Shown here one piece after another: positions 1 to 5,979 of a stretch of 64,000 nucleotides of DNA. The notes beneath the pieces are model-generated. The model saw nothing but the letters and a program-made list of their open reading frames with translations. It ran no database searches and was not told the DNA's origin. Position 1 is the stretch's first letter. Every line of letters starts with the position of its first letter. The position numbers were made by a program, and so were the translations under genes. Origin of the DNA: Flavobacterium luminosum (GTDB lineage: Bacteria > Bacteroidota > Bacteroidia > Flavobacteriales > Flavobacteriaceae); contig NZ_JAMLJM010000006.1 of the NCBI RefSeq assembly GCF_023635005.1, positions 1 to 64,000 of the forward strand, given 5' to 3'.

Positions 1-1
1 G

Positions 2-91
2 CTTGCATTAATTGCAGTTGTAAACAAATTATTAAAACAAGCTTTTGCGATTGCAACAAAAAAAGAATATTATTCAGTGAAAATTAACTAA
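2..91 (+). CDS. 3' end of a gene cut by the window edge; possibly IS110-family transposase C-terminus
   Basis: An open frame runs in from the left edge and gives 29 residues before a TAA stop. It is rich in Leu/Ala/Lys and has the pattern NKLLKQAFAIA followed by KEYYSV. This resembles the helical C-terminal tail of IS110-family transposases, which typically end with a short Lys/Leu helix followed by a Tyr-containing tail. The catalytic DEDD and Transposase_20 regions would lie outside the window, so the family call is inference from a very short fragment. It runs towards the restriction-modification gene, which is on the other strand, and fits a mobile-element-rich neighbourhood. It could be the end of an unrelated gene. 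Confidence 0.45.
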   Translation, partial: LALIAVVNKLLKQAFAIATKKEYYSVKIN

Positions 92-116
92 AATAAATTT
101 GGAAATAAACACAGTT

Positions 117-190
117 CATGCTGAACTTGTTTCAGCATCTCTTCCATCTTTGTCATGCTGAACTAGTTTCAGCATCTCGTTTCAGCATCT
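117..190. repeat. Cluster of TGCTGAA-type palindromic repeats
   Basis: Two perfect 8-bp inverted repeats, ATGCTGAA/TTCAGCAT with 5-nt loops, sit at 118-138 and 155-175. A third half copy (TTTCAGCATCT) follows at 180-190. They lie between the left-edge gene end and the tail of the type IIG gene. From memory, short elements of this kind are dispersed in many copies in Flavobacteriaceae genomes. They could fold into small hairpins, but they lack the T-run of an intrinsic terminator. Confidence 0.7.
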
Positions 191-308
191 AACTTCCCTC
201 TACTATCCCTATCTCCTCCTCACTTAACCCATACAACTCATACACCATAAAATCAATTTGTTCATTCATTTTTATTGTTTTTTTTAGGTATTCACGAATC
301 GATACTTT
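189..308 (-). pseudogene. Vestigial duplicate of the type IIG enzyme C-terminal tail
   Basis: The 39 sense codons directly behind the stop codon of the upstream restriction-modification gene stay open in the same frame and end at TAG. The last part reads IDFMVYELYGLSEEEIGIVEG. The intact gene ends with the matching IDTLVYQLYNLTDEEIAIVEE, so the two tails are clear homologues. This C-terminal helix is typical of Eco57I/type IIG-like enzymes of Bacteroidota. I read it as the leftover 3' end of a second IIG gene or of an earlier version of this gene, left after recombination. An internal ATG at 267-269 could start a 26-residue peptide, but nothing suggests it is expressed. Confidence 0.7.
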
Positions 309-3300
309 TTATTTTGATGCTTCTTCTACTATGGCAATTTCCTCGTCTGTTAGATTGTATAATTGATAAACTAAAGTATCGATTTCACGCTCTAAGGCAG
401 TGGTATCAGCTTCTGGGTTGTCTTTTTTGAGAGAAAGGATTTGGTCGACTATCATTGAAATTTTAGTTGAAAACACATTTTCTATATTTACTGGTATTTG
501 TGCTAATTGATAACCGTATATATCTTTGTTATTAAATTTCTTTCTAAAAAAATAGTTAATCAATTTAGAGTTTAAAATCCCCAGAAGGGCAGATATATTA
601 TAGTCCTTTTTTAAGGATAATATTCTAAGGGTATTAGTACAAAGAATAGTTTCATTAGAACTTGTAGCAACTATTCTATCTTTTAAAGAAAGATTCCTTA
701 TTCTTTGAATATAAATTTTTGGATTTTGATATAACCCAAAGTCTTTATAAACTGATTTATTATTAAAATCAAATTTAGAGTATTTGTTAATTCTTTTAAT
801 TTGGTATTTTGCTATATCACCTCCTACAATAATTGGATAATAATTTATTGCTGGCGAATCAATTAAGTCAGGATTATTTCCTCCAAATTCAATTCCTCTA
901 TTTATGTGAACAATATTTTCTAATTTCTCAAATAGCTCAATTTTTTTAAATAACTCTAAATCAGAATCACTAAAACTAATTATCAAATCATAATTTTCAT
1001 TGGTTATTGACTTTATTTCTTTGACCAAAAAAGCATTATTTATAAAATCATTTAAATTATTTGCAATTTTTAAATAATAATTATTAGAATTTAATTTTGA
1101 AAAAGAAAATACCGCGACATCCAGCTTTGCATCGGTAAATACTGATTCATCTAAATTAATTATTTCATTAATAATTGTTTTTTCAATTAAATATTTCCTA
1201 AAGTTTTTTCCATCCTTATTAGAGATAAAGGTGTTTGAAGTAATCATTGAAAAAGAACCTTGGGTCTTTAATAAATTAAATGATTTTTCTGTGAATATTT
1301 GATATAAATCAAATTGTCCTGTAATAGAACTAAAATTATTTAAGAAATAATCTTTTTCAATTTTATTAATGTCCTTTACGCTTATGTAAGGCGGATTCCC
1401 AATCACCACATCAAAACCTACAAAATCGCCTTCGTCGTTTAATACTTCAGGAAACTCAAAGCGCCATTCAAAAGCATTTTCATAAATTTTGTTGCTTTTT
1501 ATTTCTTCAAGTTGGGTTTCAATTTTATCTATTTTATCCGCTAAATCTTTTTTAACCTTTTGCTCGGCTTTGGTTAGCTTGGTTTCAAAAAGTTGCGCGC
1601 TTTCAAACTTTACATTAAACTCGTATTTCAGTTTTTGTAACTCTTTAATTTCTTTGCCGTTTTGGTTAATTTCAGTTCTAAAATTGGTCTTTATTTCTGA
1701 AATTAGGGTTTCCATATCGCGCTTTTGCTCTTTACTTTCGGCATTACGGTATTGGTCCACAGCACGTTTGTAATCGTCAATTTTTAACTTGCTTTTCTTC
1801 AACGCTTCTTTCAAATCGGCATCCAATCCAAAACGAGAAATCAACGAGTTACCGCATTTAATATTAATATCGATATTAGGTAAGGTTTCCAGCATCTCGA
1901 CTCCGCTCGATGTGACATCCGTTTTGTAATACGCATTTTTCAATAACTCAATCCACAAACGCAAACGACATATTTTTACGGAGTTCGGGTTAATATCTAC
2001 CCCAAACAAACAGTTTTCAATAATGGTCTGTTTTTCATGGAACAGGGTTTCTTGTAAGCGTTGGCTTTCTTTGCTTTTTGGGTTATACGTAAACGGTATT
2101 CCATCTTCATCGGTTATAATTAATTCATCGTTTACAATGTCAACTTGGTATTCTTTTAAACGTTTGCCATCGCGGTCGGTTAACACTTTTAAATCATGTT
2201 TAATCGCAATCATTTCATTCAACGCCGAAACCAAAAAGTGTCCAGAACCAACCGCTGGGTCGCATATTTTTACGCTGTTAATAATGGCATTGGCTTCTTT
2301 GGTGTCTTCAATTTTATTGTATAACGCCTCAAAGTCTTCGCAGTTCCAACCTTTGGTTTCATTAAACTTTTGCACCACAGCACGTCTAATGGTTTCCTTA
2401 CACATATACATGGTAATAAAACTTGGCGTATAAAACGAACCGTCTTTGTAGCCGTTTATTTTTTCAAAGATTAAGCCCAATACCGAGGCATTAATCAAGG
2501 TTTTATTGTCTTCTTGTATGTCTTCGCTTCCTTCACTGGCAAAATCATAAGCGTCTAAAAAGTCGAAGAAATAGTCAATCGCTTTGTGTGTGCCTGTTAA
2601 CTTTTTACCATTGGCATCTTTGATAACCGTTCCGCTTAAAAAGGGCAGCTGTATATCGTCTTCTAATCCCGAAATAAACAAGGTTTGATGTTCCAACTCA
2701 GTAGGTTCAAACAACGAACTGTTCAAATAAGGTACTTTAGCAAACAAGGTTTTCACACGGTCGTTGCGTTCTTCGGGTTTCTTAGCCAAAACCGTGAAAA
2801 ACAACGCATTCAAATTGTCATAATCGTGTAACAAGTCTTTGTGCAAAAAGGCATAACTTTTATCGCCTTTATGGTAGCTAATCAATTGCGCTTCCAATAA
2901 TTTCAAAAACAAAATACGATTCACCCACGTAATACACAATTCCAAACCAACGGTAAACAAACGTTCTTCGTGTGTGTCGCCATATTGTTTTACGTTCGGC
3001 AAACGGGATAATTTATCTAAACTATCCAATTGGTTAATCACGTTTTCCAATAACGAACCCGCCTGGCGTTGTCCTGCTTTTGGGCGTTCGATGAGCTTCT
3101 TGCCGCCTTCTTTGGTTTCGGTTAAACCAATTAAGTGCAATAACTCGTTGTAAAAGTTTTTATCTAAGGAATTGCTGTCATTGGCAAACGACAATTTCAA
3201 CAAATGCTCTGGCGACAATAATTTGTACAAGACAATCAATTTCGTGTCGTCTTGCTTGTCGCTATTGCGAAGAATTTTATCGTAAGTAGCTAAATCAAAA

Positions 3301-3896
3301 TACGTGTATTCTAATTTATCTAAAATAGTTTCGATGTATGGTTTGGCAATTTCTTTATAGAAAAAGTCGGTATTCGTTCCCGAAAGTTTGCCTTCTTCAA
3401 AGTCTTGAAATTGTTTTACCAAGCTTTTGTTTTGAGCGAAGAGTTTATCAAACAATTGCGCATCAAAAATATACCATTCGTTTACGTTGGTAGCTACTAC
3501 ATTTTTTACTTCTAAATTTTTATGGGAAATACGCTCACGCAAGAAATACAATACCAATTCTTGCAATGCCTTACTGTTCAGATTCTTTTGCGAAAGCATT
3601 TCCACTTTGTTACTCGGGCTTTTCGCTTCAATAATTACCCCAACATTACTTTTCGCTTCTTTACCCGTATGAATCACTAAATCGTTTCGCCCTTTGGTAT
3701 TGATGAAATGATTAGGAGAGTAATAGGTATTCTTCAAGAAATCTGAAATCAAATTCTTGTGAAACTCCTCCGATTCTTTTTCTTTGATGCTGTCTAAAAG
3801 TAGAATTAAGTTTTGTTTAAATAATTCAATCCCAGTGCGATTAGGTTTTATTTTTAAAAAAGCTTTATTTAAGGCTTTGCGTGGTTCAATTAACAT
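309..3896 (-). CDS. Type IIG restriction enzyme/adenine-N6 DNA methyltransferase
   Basis: 1195 residues combining cleavage, methylation and target recognition in one chain. The N-terminal ~100 residues look like a PD-(D/E)XK nuclease (D72, then E90-A-K92), of the kind I know as DUF7149. An FYTP motif (~488-491) precedes SAM motif I DPAVGSG (546-552), then GVDINPNS (~632-639) and the catalytic NPPY (834-837) of gamma-class N6-adenine methyltransferases. Residues ~690-805 are a charged, probably coiled-coil linker. The last ~350 residues should be the target recognition domain. There is no helicase domain, which argues against type I or ISP enzymes. The gene stands alone with its own promoter. 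The recognition-domain part is visibly more AT-rich than the N-terminal half. It should restrict foreign DNA and protect self DNA; the target sequence cannot be read from sequence alone. Confidence 0.9.
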   Translation of the reverse strand: MLIEPRKALNKAFLKIKPNRTGIELFKQNLILLLDSIKEKESEEFHKNLISDFLKNTYYSPNHFINTKGRNDLVIHTGKEAKSNVGVIIEAKSPSNKVEMLSQKNLNSKALQELVLYFLRERISHKNLEVKNVVATNVNEWYIFDAQLFDKLFAQNKSLVKQFQDFEEGKLSGTNTDFFYKEIAKPYIETILDKLEYTYFDLATYDKILRNSDKQDDTKLIVLYKLLSPEHLLKLSFANDSNSLDKNFYNELLHLIGLTETKEGGKKLIERPKAGQRQAGSLLENVINQLDSLDKLSRLPNVKQYGDTHEERLFTVGLELCITWVNRILFLKLLEAQLISYHKGDKSYAFLHKDLLHDYDNLNALFFTVLAKKPEERNDRVKTLFAKVPYLNSSLFEPTELEHQTLFISGLEDDIQLPFLSGTVIKDANGKKLTGTHKAIDYFFDFLDAYDFASEGSEDIQEDNKTLINASVLGLIFEKINGYKDGSFYTPSFITMYMCKETIRRAVVQKFNETKGWNCEDFEALYNKIEDTKEANAIINSVKICDPAVGSGHFLVSALNEMIAIKHDLKVLTDRDGKRLKEYQVDIVNDELIITDEDGIPFTYNPKSKESQRLQETLFHEKQTIIENCLFGVDINPNSVKICRLRLWIELLKNAYYKTDVTSSGVEMLETLPNIDINIKCGNSLISRFGLDADLKEALKKSKLKIDDYKRAVDQYRNAESKEQKRDMETLISEIKTNFRTEINQNGKEIKELQKLKYEFNVKFESAQLFETKLTKAEQKVKKDLADKIDKIETQLEEIKSNKIYENAFEWRFEFPEVLNDEGDFVGFDVVIGNPPYISVKDINKIEKDYFLNNFSSITGQFDLYQIFTEKSFNLLKTQGSFSMITSNTFISNKDGKNFRKYLIEKTIINEIINLDESVFTDAKLDVAVFSFSKLNSNNYYLKIANNLNDFINNAFLVKEIKSITNENYDLIISFSDSDLELFKKIELFEKLENIVHINRGIEFGGNNPDLIDSPAINYYPIIVGGDIAKYQIKRINKYSKFDFNNKSVYKDFGLYQNPKIYIQRIRNLSLKDRIVATSSNETILCTNTLRILSLKKDYNISALLGILNSKLINYFFRKKFNNKDIYGYQLAQIPVNIENVFSTKISMIVDQILSLKKDNPEADTTALEREIDTLVYQLYNLTDEEIAIVEEASK
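1891..1917. repeat. Dispersed repeat embedded in frame in the type IIG gene
   Basis: The stretch CATCTCGACTCCGCTCGATG is an imperfect inverted repeat (CATC-TCGA...TCGATG). It matches a short dispersed element I recall from intergenic DNA of Flavobacteriaceae. Here it encodes residues 661-669 (VTSSGVEML), between SAM motif II and the linker helix. Its base composition differs from the flanking coding DNA. The reading frame is kept. Confidence 0.55.
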
Positions 3897-3922
3897 TTTC
3901 TGTAAGGCTTATTGTATCTTTT

Positions 3923-3953
3923 CAAACATAAGGAAAAAAGAACATTCTTACAA
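3923..3953 (-). promoter_or_regulatory. Promoter of the type IIG gene (TTG-N20-TATGTTTG)
   Basis: On the minus strand TTG (3951-3953) is followed after exactly 20 bp by TATGTTTG (3923-3930), matching the Bacteroidota -33/-7 consensus TTG/TAnnTTTG. Transcription would start around 3917, about 20 nt before the ATG at 3896. Confidence 0.6.
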
Positions 3954-4038
3954 CTTTAATAATCAGCGAATTTAAAACTCAAAATATCCACAGAAAAGGT
4001 GACCCAACAAATAACAAAACGTATCCTTAAACAAAAAA

Positions 4039-4070
4039 ACACCCCACCAGTATTGGCAGGGTGTGTTTTT
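4039..4070 (-). terminator. Terminator of the 249-residue protein gene
   Basis: ACACCC...GGGTGT and inner CCA/TGG pairs form a hairpin with a small symmetric internal loop. On the minus strand the arm is followed by an A/T run (4033-4039 on plus). It lies 28 nt beyond the stop codon of the gene ending at 4098. Confidence 0.65.
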
Positions 4071-4097
4071 TGTCAGCTTTTTGAACACTACTTCATA

Positions 4098-4847
4098 CTA
4101 ACTAATTTTCAGCAAATTAAGTACATTAAAAATACCATTGTTCAATAGGTAGGGTACACCATTAACCTCCTGAAAAAACTCAATCAAGATAAAATGCATT
4201 CCGGTACCCGTTGTCGTAGGTACAGTAGCAGGAGTTAATACAGGGGAAATCATGCCATGAGCTAAGGCAAAGACCTCCTTGTCACTCTGTGCCAATTCAT
4301 AAGCGCCTGTGGCAAAATCAATACGTAAAAAACCAACCTGCAAACTAAAATGCGTGGCGCCTTCAGGACTACGCATTTGCTCCAAGGGGTTAAACGCTGC
4401 AATACTGGCTGCTCCAGTAGCCGTATCCACCGAAACAATCGAGTTCAGTACACTGCCCAAGGTAGCACGGGCATTAAAATCAAATCCTTCCAAAATAGTA
4501 GTAGAGGAGGTGCTGTTCAATCCTTCTGCCACATTTCTCGCCCCACGAGCGCTCACACTGTCCAAATTCTTAATTTGTCCCATAACCTTCACAAGCCTAC
4601 TCGTCAGTTTACTGTCTTTCGCTCGAAATACCATTGGCCCCAATGCCGTACGCAATAATTTACCCGAAGCAGCAATACTGCCAAACTCAGCTCCGTTCTC
4701 TCGGGTTCGAGCAAACGCAGGGTCGTTCAAAATTCGGTTTCTACTCACACCACCTTTGGTGCGCACAAAGTACCCCTCGGCACCTTTGTAGAAAGTAAGA
4801 TCTTCCATCGTACCTTCTAATTTAATTAAGCTTTTCAATTTTGCCAT
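4098..4847 (-). CDS. Conserved Bacteroidota protein of unknown function, 249 aa
   Basis: I do not recognise a function. The protein begins MAKLKSLIKLEGTMEDLTFY and has a basic N-terminal segment with VRTKGGVSRNRI, then a Ser/Thr/Ala-rich middle. A C-terminal part predicted to be beta-rich ends LIEFFQEVNGVPYLLNNG. There is no signal peptide, membrane span or catalytic motif. I have a memory of similar hypothetical proteins in Flavobacterium sharing the opening pattern K-GTxxxLTFYK and the FFQEVNG ending, but cannot verify it. The gene is monocistronic, with a -7 element upstream and a strong terminator. Its codon use looks more GC-rich than the IIG gene beside it. A structural or phage/element-derived role is possible but unsupported. 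Confidence 0.8.
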   Translation of the reverse strand: MAKLKSLIKLEGTMEDLTFYKGAEGYFVRTKGGVSRNRILNDPAFARTRENGAEFGSIAASGKLLRTALGPMVFRAKDSKLTSRLVKVMGQIKNLDSVSARGARNVAEGLNSTSSTTILEGFDFNARATLGSVLNSIVSVDTATGAASIAAFNPLEQMRSPEGATHFSLQVGFLRIDFATGAYELAQSDKEVFALAHGMISPVLTPATVPTTTGTGMHFILIEFFQEVNGVPYLLNNGIFNVLNLLKIS

Positions 4848-4878
4848 AATGTAAATGGATTATAAATTAATAATGACA

Positions 4879-4886
4879 CAAAGGTA
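4879..4886 (-). promoter_or_regulatory. -7 element (TACCTTTG) of the 249-aa protein gene
   Basis: TACCTTTG on the minus strand matches TAnnTTTG and lies 31 nt upstream of the ATG. No clear TTG at the -33 position. Confidence 0.45.
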
Positions 4887-5382
4887 TTTGCGTTTTCAGG
4901 GAGCCCTTGTAAATACTGCCATTCAGGAAAACTATTGCCTTCTTTTTCATAAAATGATACAATACACGCAAAAACTGCCAAAAATCGAAACAATTGCCAT
5001 TTCTGCACAAAAAAGAAGCTAATAAACTGATAATTAAACAATTAAAAACAACTAAGAATAGGGTAAAAGCAAAGGATAATGGAGGTCGAGTGTATGCCTA
5101 GTGTATGAAGAGTGTATTAATAGAGTATGCATAGTGTATGCCAGAAGTATGGTAGCGGTATAGTAGCGGTATAGCAAAGATATTTTAGCGATAGTACAAC
5201 CATGAATTGATAGTGAAAAAACAACTGTGTCATTCATCGATAAATGCTAAAAAACACCTCAAATGTTCAAAAAAGAGCAACTTTTATGGCAATTACCCTC
5301 TCAAAACTATTGATTTTGCTGCATTGTGAATAACTCGTTCCTGTTGTTGAAAAGTTAAGGAAACAACGTGTTAAATTATTAT
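4887..5382. other. Long intergenic stretch without a convincing gene
   Basis: Between the divergently transcribed 249-aa gene and the small ORF region lies about 0.5 kb of AT-rich DNA. Its only clear structure is the 11-bp-period tandem repeat at 5087-5174. Short ORFs on the minus strand (4835-5041 and 5052-5237) have no recognisable content, and one simply reads through the repeat. Confidence 0.6.
5087..5174. repeat. Degenerate 11-bp tandem repeat, 8 units
   Basis: The tetramer GTAT recurs at 5092, 5103, 5114, 5125, 5136, 5147, 5158 and 5169, always exactly 11 bp apart. The units are cgagtgtatgc, ctagtgtatga, agagtgtatta, atagagtatgc, atagtgtatgc, cagaagtatgg and then two identical tagcggtatag. 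Consensus is roughly nTAGnGTATGn. Since 11 is not a multiple of 3 this is not a coding repeat. One repeat per helical turn places the same face of the DNA towards a bound protein. A variable-number tandem repeat or an array of protein binding sites are both possible. Confidence 0.8.
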
Positions 5383-5390
5383 TAATTTTG
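5383..5390 (+). promoter_or_regulatory. -7 element (TAATTTTG) ahead of the small ORFs
   Basis: TAATTTTG matches TAnnTTTG and would start a transcript near 5396, before the ATG at 5412 and the ORF at 5467. No good TTG partner at the right spacing. Confidence 0.4.
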
Positions 5391-5411
5391 TAACCATAAC
5401 CAAATAAAAAC

Positions 5412-5504
5412 ATGAAAAAAATGAGAAATATGAAGAATTATAGGGATAAGAAAAAGTTTATGAGCCATGTTAAAACGAAATTTAAGAATTTGCATCACGA
5501 CTAA
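5412..5504 (+). CDS. Possible 30-codon leader ORF, very basic
   Basis: The first ATG after the putative promoter opens a 30-residue frame starting MKKMRNMKNYRDKKKF and ending at TAA. It overlaps the beginning of the 75-residue ORF in another frame by 38 nt. It is strongly Lys/Arg-rich. It could be a translated leader that feeds ribosomes to the next ORF, the front part of a frameshifted gene, or chance. Confidence 0.25.
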   Translation: MKKMRNMKNYRDKKKFMSHVKTKFKNLHHD

Positions 5505-5694
5505 AGACATTATAGAAATAGAAGAATGTTCGCAACGTACCGCTTCTCAAAAATTAAGCGATATGCGCGTATTTTTTAACAAAACAGAAAAAAGGTGCAA
5601 AATAACGTTCAGTGAATACGCAACCTACACAGGCATTCCCCTAGAAGAGCTTGAGCCTTTTCGTATGCCACTCAGTTACAGAAAAGCGTCCTAA
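5467..5694 (+). CDS. Small hypothetical protein, possible helix-turn-helix, 75 aa
   Basis: Function not recognised. Residues 12-35 (TTKDIIEIEECSQRTASQKL) have the spacing of a helix-turn-helix: one helix, a turn at ECSQ, then a basic recognition-like helix. The C-terminal half contains ITFSEYATYTGIPLEELEPF, a second helical segment. An in-frame TGA just upstream fixes the start at or near this ATG. It sits alone between the 11-bp repeat and mnmE. A small DNA-binding protein next to a repeated site is an attractive but untested idea. Confidence 0.5.
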   Translation: MLKRNLRICITTKDIIEIEECSQRTASQKLSDMRVFFNKTEKRCKITFSEYATYTGIPLEELEPFRMPLSYRKAS

Positions 5695-5979
5695 GCCGTT
5701 CCTTACCCCAAAATCAATAGCTTAAAGCGAAACCCCAAAACCTTTCCAGATAAAAGAGGTACAAAGTATTTAAATATCTTTAATACTCATTCATCCCAAT
5801 AGAAATTCTCTTGAATAACGTCACATCGGTGTGTCATTCATAATACTCCTACACTCAAGAGAGAGAAATAAAACAACTATACCTATAATCATGTAATCAA
5901 AGGTTATTGTATTCGTGTTAAGATAATAAAACCTAAAAAAATAACGTTGAAATCGCTCGAGTAAGGTTACAATCGTAAT

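Noticed and set aside
1489..2433. Plus-strand ORFs of 94 and 136 codons opposite the type IIG gene
   Set aside because: They are antisense shadows of conserved methyltransferase sequence (motif I region) and have no recognisable content.
309..3896. Type I or ISP restriction enzyme, or BREX PglX
   Set aside because: No helicase motor domain, no separate specificity subunit and no BREX partner genes; a PD-(D/E)XK end plus N6-methyltransferase fits type IIG.
4835..5041. 68-codon ORF overlapping the start of the 249-aa gene
   Set aside because: It overlaps the real gene start and its promoter region and is made of low-complexity hydrophobic residues.
5087..5174. Possible CRISPR array
   Set aside because: Units are 11 bp with no spacers; no cas genes in the window.
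5052..5237. Minus-strand 61-codon ORF with repeated TRHTL/SSYTRH-like residues
   Set aside because: It only reads through the 11-bp-period repeat; no promoter and no protein-like composition.
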